From: Roseibium album
GTDB lineage: Bacteria > Pseudomonadota > Alphaproteobacteria > Rhizobiales > Stappiaceae
Length of the DNA: 64,000 bases
Direction of reading: 5' to 3'
Assembly: GCF_001404515.1 (NCBI RefSeq)
Contig: NZ_CXWE01000003.1
Span: forward strand, 496,001-560,000
The position numbers and the translations under genes were made by a program. Positions 55,100 through 64,000 of this stretch are shown here, piece after piece. The notes under the pieces are model-generated. The model was not told where the DNA came from and made no database searches. It saw nothing but the letters and a program-made list of their open reading frames with translations. How positions within the stretch are numbered: the first letter of the stretch is position 1; every line of letters starts with the position of its first letter.

Positions 55100-56350
55100 T
55101 TATGCCCGACTGTGCGCGGCTTCAGGTGCCGCGAGCGGCAATTGGGTGTGCCGTGGTTGCCTGTATCTGACAAGCAGGAATAAACCGGCTGGAACCGCGG
55201 CTACCAGCAAAAATACCAAGGTCGCATGGGTTCCCAGGGTTGAAGGCCAGATCGACAGGAGCAACACATAGACAAAAGGTTGCATCCAGGTAATGCCCGC
55301 CAGAAACTGCAACTCCATTGGCCAGTCAGGCATCGACCTGGCAACGAAAAGTACGCCTGCGGCAAACAGGGGCCAGCTGTAGTACAGAAAGGACGGTGCA
55401 ACGATGGTGCTGAGCAGCAAAACAAACCCGATACGCAACTCATAAGGCAAGCGGGAAGGCAAGCGGAGTGTGCAGATCACGCCCAGTATGATTGCTGCAA
55501 AGACGAGCGCCGCTCTCAAACCCATATCGACATGCATCCGGCCCAAAAAAGACCGGAGCGAGGTGTCCCATTCCAGGGCCGTGAGTGCGTAGGCCTGATA
55601 AAGGGGCGTTGTGAAGGACGACATATAGCTCAGCAAAACATCTGGTCCGTAAAGGGCAAGTGAGAGGCCCGTCAGCACCAACGTGCCGAGCGTTGCCCAA
55701 CCGATGCATCGCCAAGCGCCAATGCTGACCAAAAAGAAAGGAACAAGAAGCCCGTATTGCGGCTTAATTGTCGCGACGGCGAGCGACAAGCCGGCCAGAA
55801 TGGGGCGTTGTTTTGCGTGAACAAGAGCAAAAACAATCAATGTTATTATAAAGATAGAAAGATTTAGCCGTAGAAGGATCTGAACCGTTCCAACGGAGGC
55901 GGCAAACAGCGCGGACACGGCCAGATTAAACCCTGCAAGTCGTGGAATCGCGAAGAGCGCTATCAGAGTCATTCCCAATACGATGATTTTCAGCGTGGCG
56001 AAATCCATCCAGGAAAAAACATGAAAGAGTGGGAGGGCATGCGGCGGATTTAAGAAAATCAGGTCTGATAGCCGTTCCGACAACCCGTCCCGGAACAACT
56101 CCGGATCGTAGACGTCCGCCGCTGATCCGGCATTGGACATCTCAGAGGCCCGATGAAACGCTGAGAGGTCCTCGACGCGGGCATCCTTCAGGGTTCGCGG
56201 AAAGTCAAAAACGGCGGACCTGACAGTCCACAAGGCTTGCAGCGTACCAAGCGCCGATATGATCAACAGCCACAAAAACGCGGGCCCGCCGAGTGTGTTT
56301 TTGACGGTTTTCGAGTGCCAGAACGGCAACAGGCTGCGAGCAGAAGACAA
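55100..56350 (-). CDS. Glycosyltransferase family 87-like membrane protein (DUF2029)
   Basis: The 416-residue product has about ten hydrophobic segments. It carries a DUF2029/GT87-type layout: long first loop with the acidic VYDPELFRDGLS (about 79-90), NPPHALPLFHVFSW near 99-112 and LSLAVATIKPQYGLLVPF near 190-207. GT87 enzymes use polyprenyl-phosphate sugars. The TTG start at 56350 has AAGGA 8 bases upstream. The gap before it is AT-rich. Its acceptor is unknown; presence between conserved genes suggests an insertion. Confidence 0.8.
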   Translation of the reverse strand: MSSARSLLPFWHSKTVKNTLGGPAFLWLLIISALGTLQALWTVRSAVFDFPRTLKDARVEDLSAFHRASEMSNAGSAADVYDPELFRDGLSERLSDLIFLNPPHALPLFHVFSWMDFATLKIIVLGMTLIALFAIPRLAGFNLAVSALFAASVGTVQILLRLNLSIFIITLIVFALVHAKQRPILAGLSLAVATIKPQYGLLVPFFLVSIGAWRCIGWATLGTLVLTGLSLALYGPDVLLSYMSSFTTPLYQAYALTALEWDTSLRSFLGRMHVDMGLRAALVFAAIILGVICTLRLPSRLPYELRIGFVLLLSTIVAPSFLYYSWPLFAAGVLFVARSMPDWPMELQFLAGITWMQPFVYVLLLSIWPSTLGTHATLVFLLVAAVPAGLFLLVRYRQPRHTQLPLAAPEAAHSRA

Positions 56351-56718
56351 GGCAAAAATTCCTTTGTAAAAAATCAGGAGAATACAAACGGCGCAAAAAC
56401 CTTAAGTTGCGCAGAAATCTAAAAAATGAGTTAAACTTCAGGTTGTGCAATTGAAAGTTGATTGAAAAAATCAGACGAAACGTCCGGCCGTGCCCAATAG
56501 ACTTTTGCCACCCCGATCTCGTCGCAATAAGCGTTGTGCCTTTGTGACAAGGAAATCAGTCACGGAACCTGCGTGTCTCCATGGATTACGTCTTTGTAAG
56601 GCTCTTGTTGCGCAACTTGCCAAGCCTGACTTCAATACCCATCTTCAGTCAGGATTTTGACTTGATCGGCGCCAATGCGCGCCGGTGACAAAAGGACAGG
56701 AAACGGACACAGGCACTA
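56351..56718. other. AT-rich intergenic region between GT87 gene and htpX
   Basis: These 368 bases hold divergent promoters for the GT87 gene and htpX. The part 56380-56480 is rich in A and T. A palindrome GTTGCGCAAC is at 56607-56616, and a candidate heat-shock promoter follows. I see no convincing small gene or RNA. Confidence 0.5.
56616..56644 (+). promoter_or_regulatory. Candidate sigma-32 (RpoH) promoter upstream of htpX
   Basis: CTTG (56616-56619) and CCCATCT (56638-56644) are separated by 18 bases, close to the alphaproteobacterial RpoH pattern CTTG-N17/18-CYTATnT (one mismatch). HtpX is a known heat-shock membrane protease, so this is plausible. The predicted transcript would start about 70 bases before the ATG. 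Confidence 0.38.
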
Positions 56719-57681
56719 ATGAACTACATTCGTACGGCAATGCTGTTGGCGGGGATGACCGCCCTCTTTATGGGAATCGGCTTCATGATCGGTGGACAGT
56801 CGGGCATGCTGATTGCCCTGGCGATTGCTGCGGCCATGAATGTTTTCAGCTATTGGAATGCGGACAAGATGGTTCTGCGCATGCATCACGCGCAGGAAGT
56901 GGACGAGCGGTCGATGCCTGACTTTTACCGCATGGTTCAGCGGCTGGCACAAAATGCCGATCTACCGATGCCCAAGGTCTATATCATCAACAATCCGCAG
57001 CCAAATGCCTTTGCCACTGGACGAAATCCGCAAAATGCGGCTGTTGCAGCAACGACCGGACTGCTGAACATGCTGACACCTGAAGAGGTGGCCGGCGTGA
57101 TGGCGCACGAACTCGCACATGTGAAGAACCACGACACGCTGATCATGACGATCACGGCGACGATCGCCGGGGCTATCTCGATGCTGGCCAATTTTGCGTT
57201 CTTTTTCGGCGGAAACCGTAACAACCCGCTCGGCATCGTCGGAATGCTCCTGATGATGATCGTGGCGCCGATGGCAGCCATGGTCGTGCAGATGGCGATC
57301 TCGCGGACACGCGAATATGCAGCCGACCGGATGGGTGCCCGAATCTGTGGTGAACCGATGTGGCTGGCTTCTGCCCTCGGCAAGATCGCCGGCGGCGTCG
57401 AGCGTATCCACAACCCCGACGCGGAAGCCAATCCGGCGACGGCACACATGTTCATCATGAACCCGCTGTCCGGAGAGCGGATGGATAATCTGTTTTCCAC
57501 GCACCCAAACACGCAGAACCGGATTGATGAGTTGCGCAAGTTGTCCGATGGAGGACTGGGAACCGGCGGACGGGCCTCGTATGGCAGTGCCGGTTCCGCG
57601 CCAGGTTCAGGGCCTTGGGCAGGAATGGGCAGCCGGCCTGGCACCAGCGAGCCACACCGCCCGAAGGGGCCTTGGGGCTAG
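56719..57681 (+). CDS. htpX: Zinc metalloprotease HtpX
   Basis: The 320-residue membrane protease degrades misfolded membrane proteins. It has two N-terminal membrane segments (about 6-25 and 30-45), the zinc motif HELAH (130-134) in [16 protein letters not shown], the third ligand in [12 protein letters not shown], two further membrane segments (about 150-195) and a Gly/Pro-rich C-terminal tail. It is followed by a terminator-like hairpin. Confidence 0.95.
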   Translation: MNYIRTAMLLAGMTALFMGIGFMIGGQSGMLIALAIAAAMNVFSYWNADKMVLRMHHAQEVDERSMPDFYRMVQRLAQNADLPMPKVYIINNPQPNAFATGRNPQNAAVAATTGLLNMLTPEEVAGVMAHELAHVKNHDTLIMTITATIAGAISMLANFAFFFGGNRNNPLGIVGMLLMMIVAPMAAMVVQMAISRTREYAADRMGARICGEPMWLASALGKIAGGVERIHNPDAEANPATAHMFIMNPLSGERMDNLFSTHPNTQNRIDELRKLSDGGLGTGGRASYGSAGSAPGSGPWAGMGSRPGTSEPHRPKGPWG

Positions 57682-57747
57682 AACGTGATCACCGATGCTC
57701 AAAAACACCTTTTCTGACTGACCCGGAAGGAATAGGGTAAAACCATT

Positions 57748-57778
57748 GCGCCGCAGCCGGTCATCCGGTCTGCGGCGC
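57748..57778 (+). terminator. Strong hairpin after htpX
   Basis: GCGCCGCAG-CCGG (57748-57760) pairs with CCGG-T-CTGCGGCGC (57765-57778), with loop TCAT and one bulged T. The stem has 13 pairs. No long T run follows, so it may be a terminator or an mRNA end protector. Confidence 0.52.
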
Positions 57779-57821
57779 TTGCCTTTCGCCGCCAGGACGC
57801 GGCTCCAGACAGGAACATTCC

Positions 57822-59198
57822 TTGAATAGTCGCTTGAGTAAAAAATCCGGACAGCCCGGCCCAAAGGAAACTGACCGACCCGAAAAGCCGGGATTTGCCG
57901 CCCGAAAGGTCGCGGCCGATATCCTGGGGAATGTCGTTCACAAGAAACGGCCCCTCGATGGAGAACTCGAGGCAGGATCCGGCCATTCGGGTTTTCGCGC
58001 TCTTGCCGGCAATGACCGGTCGCTGGTTCGCGCCATAATAGGGGCCGCATTGCGCCATCGGGGCGAGATCACGGAAATTCTCGATCGATTGCTGGACCGT
58101 CCGATCCCCGAGAAAACGGGCAGGATTCTGGACATTCTCCATGTGGCGATAGCGCAGATGCTGTTCCTTGATGTTCCGGACCGTGCTGCCGTTTCGCTGG
58201 CCGTCGACCATGCGGGACTGGATCGCAGGGCGCGTCCCTACAAGGGTCTCGTGAACGGTGTATTGCGGCGTCTCGGGCGGGAGAAGGAAGAGATCACGTC
58301 CGATATCGATGCAGAGAAGGTGAACACACCGGACTGGCTCTGGGACAGCTGGCAAGATGCCTATGGTGCAGAGGGCGCCCGGGCAATTGCACGATCGCAC
58401 CAGTCGGAGGCGGCGCTTGACCTGACGGTGAAATCCGACCCGGAAAACTGGGCGGACAAGCTGGAGGGTCGCGTTGTCGGCAATGGAAGCGTAAGGTTGG
58501 TTCGCAAGGGAGCCGTAGACTCCCTTGACGGATTTGAAGAAGGCTCCTGGTGGGTTCAGGACGCGGCTGCGGCACTACCGGCCCGGCTGCTCGGCGACAT
58601 TCAGGGCCTCAGGGTTGCCGATCTTTGTGCAGCGCCGGGCGGCAAGACGGCGCAACTCGCAGCGGCGGGGGCGCATGTGACGGCTGTCGACATCAGCAAA
58701 GGCCGCCTCAGACGGCTTGAAGAGAACATGACCCGGTTGGGCTTCGACGTGGAGACGATTGTATCCGACCTCCGGGAATTCGAACCGGACGACCCGTTTG
58801 ACGCTGTCCTGCTGGACGCTCCCTGCAGTGCCACCGGGACAATCCGGCGCCACCCGGACGTCGCCTGGATCAAGTCGCCGTATGATGTCGAGAAACTGAC
58901 CGAAATTCAGCGGGATCTGCTCGACAGGGTGCTTCCCTGGGTCAAGCCGGGCGGGTTGATCGTCTATTGCACGTGTTCGCTGGAGCCAGCAGAAGGAGAA
59001 GGGCAGGTTGCTGCATTTCTGCAACGGCACGCGGAATACATCCGCCTGATACCGATCGGATCCGACGAAATTGGTGGTCTCCATCAGTGCGTTACAGGTG
59101 AAGGATACCTGCGCTGCCTGCCCAGTCACGCTGCAGACCCGACAGCTGAATCAATCGGTATGGATGGCTTCTTTGCCGCGAGATTCAGGCGTTCTTAA
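57822..59198 (+). CDS. rsmB: 16S rRNA m5C methyltransferase RsmB
   Basis: The 458-residue protein has the NusB-like N-terminal domain (about 25-160) and the RNA m5C methyltransferase domain. The SAM-binding motif is VADLCAAPGGKTAQLAAAG (about 264-282), the substrate motif DAPCSATGTIRRHPDVAW and the catalytic Cys in IVYCTCSLEPAEGE. The TTG start at 57822 has AGGA 8 bases upstream. It lies between htpX and the heparinase gene, a conserved order. Confidence 0.93.
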   Translation: MNSRLSKKSGQPGPKETDRPEKPGFAARKVAADILGNVVHKKRPLDGELEAGSGHSGFRALAGNDRSLVRAIIGAALRHRGEITEILDRLLDRPIPEKTGRILDILHVAIAQMLFLDVPDRAAVSLAVDHAGLDRRARPYKGLVNGVLRRLGREKEEITSDIDAEKVNTPDWLWDSWQDAYGAEGARAIARSHQSEAALDLTVKSDPENWADKLEGRVVGNGSVRLVRKGAVDSLDGFEEGSWWVQDAAAALPARLLGDIQGLRVADLCAAPGGKTAQLAAAGAHVTAVDISKGRLRRLEENMTRLGFDVETIVSDLREFEPDDPFDAVLLDAPCSATGTIRRHPDVAWIKSPYDVEKLTEIQRDLLDRVLPWVKPGGLIVYCTCSLEPAEGEGQVAAFLQRHAEYIRLIPIGSDEIGGLHQCVTGEGYLRCLPSHAADPTAESIGMDGFFAARFRRS

Positions 59199-59345
59199 CG
59201 TAGCTTAAACCGTTCATTTGCAATGTTTATATCAATGAAATGCTAACCTTAATGGTCTGTTTCAGATTTGAAGAGCACTAGTGACGCTCTTGAGAACCGG
59301 AGAATTCACAATAGTAGCGCGTAAACCATCAGCATCGGGGATGGT

Positions 59346-61106
59346 TTGGTGAATATTGCAAGCCTCAACGAAAGAAGCCGAATCTGGCGTCTTGTGGCCC
59401 TGCATATCTGGCACCGTACCCTGAAATGGATGCATGGCGGACCAATCTTCCGCATGCAGCCGTTTTCGGCTGTGCCATCACGCCTGCTGATCGCGCCGCA
59501 GGATCTTCGAACGGCTGACGAAACCAATGCGGCCGACATTTACGGCGGCCGCTTTCTGTTTTCAGGCCATCTGGTGGAGACCCAGGGTCGCTCACCTTTC
59601 GAGCTGGATGCAGTCCACGAGGATTGGCAACGCGAACTGCACAGCTTTGGCTGGCTGCGGGATCTGCGCGCGTCCGACAGTCAGATTGCGCGCCAGAACG
59701 CCCGTGTTCTGGTTCAGGACTGGATGAAGTATTGCGGACGGCGGCATGTCATCGGCTGGGAAGCACCGGTCGTGACACAGAGAATTTTGTCCTGGCTGGC
59801 CCATTCGCCCTTCATTCTCCAGGACGGTGACCACGAATTTTACCGCAGCTTCGTGAAGTCTCTGTCGAGACAGGTCCGTTACCTGCGGCAGACAATCAAC
59901 GAGACCGAAGACGGGGTTGTACGGCTTCGGGCATCGCTGGCGGTAGCCTCGGCTTGCATTTCCATGGCAGGTCAGGGTCGGTTTGCTCGGCAGAGCATCC
60001 GCCGGCTCGAGCACGAACTGACACGTCAGATACTCCCGGATGGCGGACACATCTCACGCAACCCCCGGGCACTTATCGACATCCTCGCGGACCTGCTGCC
60101 CGTCCGGCAGGCTTTTGTCTCGCAGGGTCTGGAAATGCCGCCTGCGATGCTGCAATCCGTCGATCGCATGATGCCGTTGCTGCGGTTTTTCCGCCATGGC
60201 GATGGTTCGCTCGCCCATTTCAACGGCATGGGGTCGACACCGAGTGACCTGGTTGCGACCATCCTTGCTTATGACGACGCCAGGGGTGCGCCCCCGGTAA
60301 ATGCGCCCCACTCAGGCTATCAGCGCCTTGGCGGAGCGAACTCGGTGGTTCTGATCGATACGGGTGCGGTACCCGCACTCGGCGTTTCAGGCGACGCCCA
60401 TGCCGGCTGCCTGTCCTTCGAGTTTTCTTCCGGAACAAACAGGATCGTCGTCAATTGCGGTGTCTCACCGAAGTCCAATCCTCTCTGGCGCAAGGTCAGC
60501 AGATCGACTGCGGCGCATTCGACAGCGACCGTCGAAGACACCTCTTCGTGCCGTTTCCTGTCGGAAAGACCTTTTGGGCGCCTTCTTGGCGCGCCCATTC
60601 TGTCTGGCCCGTCTTCGGTCGACGTTGACCGTGAAGACGACAAGGCGGGCAGCCGCATCACGGCCTCCCATGATGGCTACGCGTCGGAATTCAATGTCAT
60701 CCACGAGCGTGACCTGCGGCTTTCGGGGGATGGGACCGTGCTCGACGGCATCGACACCTTGCGGGCAGTAGGGCCCGTCGACGCGGAGCATCACTATGCG
60801 CTTCGGTTTCACCTTCATCCGGGGCTTCGCACGTCCCTCTTGCGCAGCGGGTCTGCCGTTCTGATGGTCTGCCGCAGCGGAGAAGCGTGGGAATTCGAGG
60901 CGCCGGGCAGCGAATTGTCCCTGGAAGAGAGCATCTACCTGTCCGATGTCTTCGGCCACAGGAAGACGGACCAGATCGTGGTCACCGGATCGCTGCTCGA
61001 GGCGCCGTCGGTTGGCTGGCAATTCCGCAAGACGGCGACGGCAAAACTCAGCCGGCGCGGAACAACCGAGTTTGACGAACTGGATGAACTGCCGCTCGAA
61101 GAATAG
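59346..61106 (+). CDS. Heparinase II/III family protein
   Basis: The 586-residue product matches the heparinase II/III family: an alpha-barrel N-terminal part with DWMKYCGRRHVIGWEAPVVTQRILSW and LRRTI-type helices, then the beta part with HSGYQRLGGANSVVLIDTGA, LSFEFSSGTNRIVVNCGVS and HHYALRFHLHPGL. The family name does not mean heparin is the substrate; a cell-wall or polyuronate polysaccharide is more likely. TTG 59346 is the start by length; GTG 59349 is next. It is upstream of purH, a known order. Confidence 0.89.
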   Translation: MVNIASLNERSRIWRLVALHIWHRTLKWMHGGPIFRMQPFSAVPSRLLIAPQDLRTADETNAADIYGGRFLFSGHLVETQGRSPFELDAVHEDWQRELHSFGWLRDLRASDSQIARQNARVLVQDWMKYCGRRHVIGWEAPVVTQRILSWLAHSPFILQDGDHEFYRSFVKSLSRQVRYLRQTINETEDGVVRLRASLAVASACISMAGQGRFARQSIRRLEHELTRQILPDGGHISRNPRALIDILADLLPVRQAFVSQGLEMPPAMLQSVDRMMPLLRFFRHGDGSLAHFNGMGSTPSDLVATILAYDDARGAPPVNAPHSGYQRLGGANSVVLIDTGAVPALGVSGDAHAGCLSFEFSSGTNRIVVNCGVSPKSNPLWRKVSRSTAAHSTATVEDTSSCRFLSERPFGRLLGAPILSGPSSVDVDREDDKAGSRITASHDGYASEFNVIHERDLRLSGDGTVLDGIDTLRAVGPVDAEHHYALRFHLHPGLRTSLLRSGSAVLMVCRSGEAWEFEAPGSELSLEESIYLSDVFGHRKTDQIVVTGSLLEAPSVGWQFRKTATAKLSRRGTTEFDELDELPLEE

Positions 61107-61202
61107 GGTGGCATCCGGACAACCAAGTACCTTCCGATTTGCCTGAAGACGTGTTAGGGCGACGTCGAACTCCCCGATCGTTCCCACTTGCGAGGCAAAC
61201 TC

Positions 61203-62819
61203 ATGGCCATTGTGTCCAAAGCCGTTCCGATTCCCGAACTGGTGTCCGTCAAACGTGCGCTTCTATCTGTATTCGACAAGACCGGATTGGTGGATTTCGC
61301 CAGGGCTCTGTCTGACCGCGGTGTCGAACTGGTCTCAACGGGCGGGTCATACAAGACCCTGAAGGACGCGGGGCTTGAGGTTCTGGACATTTCTGAAGTC
61401 ACCGGGTTTCCGGAGATCATGGATGGCAGGGTCAAGACGCTGCATCCGATGGTACATGGTGGTCTTCTCTCGATCCGCGACGATCAGGATCATCAGGCTG
61501 CCATGCGGGAACACGATATTGCCGGTATCGACCTTTTCTGCGGAAACCTCTATCCGTTTGAGGACGTTGTGGCGTCGAATGCCGATTATGCAACGGGGAT
61601 AGAAAACATCGATATCGGCGGACCGGCCATGACCCGCGCCGCTGCAAAGAACCACGCCTACGTCACGGTCGTGACCGATCCTGCCGATTATGATGCCGTG
61701 ATCGCGGAACTCGATGCCAACGAGGGCAAGTCGCCGATCGCCCTTCGCAAAAAGCTTGCGCTGAAGGCATTTGCACGCACGGCCGCCTATGATGCCGCGG
61801 TTTCAAACTGGATAGCAGAGCAGCTTGATGAGGCGACCCCGGCACACAGGGCCGTCGGGGGCGCGCTGGCGGAAGTCATGCGCTACGGCGAGAACCCGCA
61901 TCAGACGGCCGGCTTCTACAAAACAGGTGAGAAGCGTCCCGGCGTCGCGACCGCAAGTCAGTTGCAGGGCAAGACGCTGTCCTACAACAATATCAACGAC
62001 ACCGACGCGGCCTTTGAACTTGTCAGCGAATTTGATCCGGATCGCACCAGCGCGGTAGCGATTATCAAGCATGCCAATCCTTGCGGTGTCGCCGAAGGTG
62101 CAAGCCTGAAGCAAGCGTATGAAAACGCCCTGCGCTGCGACCCGGTATCCGCTTTTGGCGGTATTGTCGCCCTCAACCAGGTTCTCGACGCCGAGGCAGC
62201 GGAGGAGATTGTCAAGGTTTTCACCGAAGTGATCATTGCCCCGGATGCGGACGACGCGGCACGGGAGATCATCGCGTCGAAGAAAAACCTGCGACTTCTG
62301 GTCACCGGTGGACTGGCGAACGCGCGCGCCAGCGGCCTTTTTGTCAAGTCGGTGGCCGGCGGGCTGCTTGTCCAGTCCCGTGACAATGGGGTCATTGACG
62401 ATCTCGACCTTAAAATCGTGACCAGGCGCGCTCCGAGTGAGCAGGAGCTTGCCGATCTCAAATTTGCCTTCCGTGTGGCCAAACACGTGAAATCCAACGC
62501 GATCGTTTATGCCAGGGATGGCGCGACGGTGGGAGTTGGTGCAGGCCAGATGAGCCGCGTGGACTCAGCCCGGATCGCTGCAAGAAAGGCTTTGGACGCA
62601 ACGGAAGCTGCTGGCCTGAGCGAGCCTCTGACCAAGGGATGCGTTGTGGCGTCCGATGCCTTTTTCCCCTTTGCAGACGGATTGCTGTCGGCCGCCGAGG
62701 CCGGGGCCACAGCGGTCATTCAGCCAGGCGGTTCCATGCGCGACGACGACGTGATCGCTGCTGCGGATGAGGCTGGACTTGCGATGGTGATGACGGGTAT
62801 GCGCCACTTTCGTCACTAA
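61203..62819 (+). CDS. purH: Bifunctional AICAR transformylase/IMP cyclohydrolase PurH
   Basis: The 538-residue enzyme formylates AICAR and closes the ring to IMP, the last two purine steps. The N-terminal cyclohydrolase has [33 protein letters not shown] and [17 protein letters not shown]; the transformylase part has [27 protein letters not shown] and the tail [35 protein letters not shown] 61203 has GAGG 7 bases upstream; an upstream start at 61188 adds five residues. Confidence 0.96.
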   Translation: MAIVSKAVPIPELVSVKRALLSVFDKTGLVDFARALSDRGVELVSTGGSYKTLKDAGLEVLDISEVTGFPEIMDGRVKTLHPMVHGGLLSIRDDQDHQAAMREHDIAGIDLFCGNLYPFEDVVASNADYATGIENIDIGGPAMTRAAAKNHAYVTVVTDPADYDAVIAELDANEGKSPIALRKKLALKAFARTAAYDAAVSNWIAEQLDEATPAHRAVGGALAEVMRYGENPHQTAGFYKTGEKRPGVATASQLQGKTLSYNNINDTDAAFELVSEFDPDRTSAVAIIKHANPCGVAEGASLKQAYENALRCDPVSAFGGIVALNQVLDAEAAEEIVKVFTEVIIAPDADDAAREIIASKKNLRLLVTGGLANARASGLFVKSVAGGLLVQSRDNGVIDDLDLKIVTRRAPSEQELADLKFAFRVAKHVKSNAIVYARDGATVGVGAGQMSRVDSARIAARKALDATEAAGLSEPLTKGCVVASDAFFPFADGLLSAAEAGATAVIQPGGSMRDDDVIAAADEAGLAMVMTGMRHFRH

Positions 62820-62962
62820 TGTGTCAGTGATTGAAACCTGCCGATCCAACGGATTGATTTTGCTGTCACAAATGACGAAATCGAGGCAACCCGGCGTAAG
62901 TCGGCGCGTCAGCCGGATCGATTGATCGCAAAACCCGATCAAGACATAGAAGCGTGCCGGAA

Positions 62963-64000
62963 CTACCCGGCGCGCTGCTCCTTTACTCCCCACATCAACA
63001 CCAGTCCGACGGCGAAGAAGACGAGAACCACCGACATGCCACCGGCCTGACTGCCGGTCAGGGCAGTGACAATCCCGACCGCGAGCGGCGCCATGAAACT
63101 CGTGACCTTGCCTGATAAGGCCAGCAGACCGAAATACTGGGACATGTGTTCCCTCGGGGCCAGCCGTATCAGCAGACTGCGCGAGGAAGCCTGCAACGGG
63201 CCGGCTACGGAGCCGATCACGGCGCCAAGCCCGATGAACACCTGCTCGGGGAGCGAGGCGAATTGAGCGCCTTCCGGCGCAGCCTGCGTCTTGATGATGA
63301 AGAATACCGTCGTCTTGTCGATCGAGACCATACCAAGGCCGCAGATCATGAGGATGACGAGCGAGAATATAATCACGGGCCAGGCGCCCAAACGGTCGTC
63401 CATCGGCCCTGCCAGAAGAAGTCCGAGTATTCCGGTGATAATGACAATGATGCCGAAGATGCCGATTTCGATGGACCCCCAGCCGAGTTGGCCAGCGGAA
63501 TAGATGCCGCCAAAGGCAAAAAGCGCGACCAGACCGTCCTTGAAAATCATGTTGGCGATCAGGAATTGAAAGATATTCCGGTTGGCCCTTGCCTGGGAGA
63601 GGCTTGCGTGCAATTCCGACAGCCCCTTGCGGATCGCTGTCGTGAATTTTTCTTTCGCGGATGCATCCGGCACGAAGAAGAACATCGGCAGGACGAACAG
63701 GGCGTACCACAGAGCCGAGAAGGGTCCGGTCACCCGGTCGCCTTCCTGTGTTGCCGGGTCCAGGCCGAGGACCGGACTGATCCCGGCAAGGGTCTTTCCG
63801 GTGTGCGAATCGGCTGAAAAGAGCAGCAGCGCGATCGCAAGCGTGATCAGCGCGCTCGCATATCCCGCCGCCCAGCCAAAGCTCGACAGGCGGCCGACCT
63901 GCGGTGCAGGAACGAGCGAAGGCATCATGGCATTGTTGAAAACTGTCGCAATCTCGATGGAAAGCGTGCCGACCGCAAAGGCGACAAGGGCAATGGCAAT
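62963..64000 (-). CDS. UMF1-type MFS transporter (partial, 5' end beyond window)
   Basis: The frame runs from the right edge of the window to a stop at 62963 and encodes at least 345 residues with about ten hydrophobic segments. Features are VFNNAMMPSLVPAPQVGRLSSFGWAAGYASAL near the start, AFGGIYSAGQLGWGS, and the end FMAPLAVGIVTALTGSQAGGMSVVLVFFAVGLVLMW. This resembles the UMF1/vacuole-effluxer Atg22-like MFS group. The start is not in the window. Substrate unknown. Confidence 0.82.
   Translation of the reverse strand: MAIALVAFAVGTLSIEIATVFNNAMMPSLVPAPQVGRLSSFGWAAGYASALITLAIALLLFSADSHTGKTLAGISPVLGLDPATQEGDRVTGPFSALWYALFVLPMFFFVPDASAKEKFTTAIRKGLSELHASLSQARANRNIFQFLIANMIFKDGLVALFAFGGIYSAGQLGWGSIEIGIFGIIVIITGILGLLLAGPMDDRLGAWPVIIFSLVILMICGLGMVSIDKTTVFFIIKTQAAPEGAQFASLPEQVFIGLGAVIGSVAGPLQASSRSLLIRLAPREHMSQYFGLLALSGKVTSFMAPLAVGIVTALTGSQAGGMSVVLVFFAVGLVLMWGVKEQRAG

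Noticed and set aside
59195..59208. TTAA-N6-TTAA at the end of rsmB
   Set aside because: The spacer is 6 rather than 7 and the first half contains the rsmB stop codon.

Overview
The window reads as the chromosome of an alphaproteobacterium of the order Hyphomicrobiales, most likely a Stappiaceae member (Roseibium/Labrenzia/Stappia type). Reasons: GC-rich densely coded DNA; gene orders known from this group (chorismate mutase-hisC-tyrC facing metX-metW; argH-lptM-lysA-TIGR02302; hpt-zinc ribbon-ftsE-ftsX; etfB-etfA-hbd; DUF1674 gene, htpX, rsmB, heparinase, purH); frequent TTG/GTG starts; and two sites matching the CtrA consensus TTAA-N7-TTAA. The genus is inferred, not proven. I saw no tRNA, rRNA, CRISPR array, insertion sequence or phage gene.

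Layout. 1-8.7 kb: the N-terminal part of mtgA, cfa, ispA, an aromatic amino acid operon on the minus strand (chorismate mutase, hisC, tyrC), then metX-metW and a methyltransferase. 8.8-16.3 kb: gloB, a small hypothetical gene, a DUF985 cupin followed by two small membrane proteins, tesB, a UbiH-type hydroxylase, an SDR, a HIG1 protein, a cobalamin adenosyltransferase and a rhomboid protease. 16.3-18.6 kb: a compact ECF sigma/anti-sigma locus with a lipoprotein that shares a domain with the anti-sigma factor. 18.8-23.1 kb: etfBA, 3-hydroxybutyryl-CoA dehydrogenase and an acyl-CoA ligase. 23.1-24.2 kb: three very small genes whose products share a C-terminal tail and sit behind a CtrA box. 24.3-30.8 kb: tlpA-like, argH, lptM, lysA and a large TIGR02302 membrane protein.

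31.0-36.2 kb is an accessory cassette: a LysR regulator divergent from a ureohydrolase (agmatinase-like) and a polar amino acid ABC transporter, whose ATPase gene carries an in-frame amber codon at the Q-loop glutamine. 36.4-41.9 kb returns to core genes: a CpdR-like receiver, hpt, a zinc-ribbon membrane protein, ftsE-ftsX behind a CtrA box, a YdcF protein and plsC. 41.9-46.4 kb holds a ChaC-like cyclotransferase, DUF2125, GNAT and EamA genes, a CoA ester lyase and DUF1737. 46.5-53.3 kb, all on the minus strand, holds a sulfotransferase, an ATP-grasp protein, lolA, ftsK and an aminotransferase. 53.5-64 kb holds an SGNH esterase, small conserved genes, a GT87 membrane protein, htpX, rsmB, heparinase, purH and an MFS transporter cut by the window end.

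The most unusual content is the shared-domain sigma/anti-sigma/lipoprotein locus, the three small tail-sharing proteins with their CtrA box, the amber codon in the ABC ATPase, and the chorismate mutase with a long C-terminal region that looks like a degenerate prephenate dehydratase.
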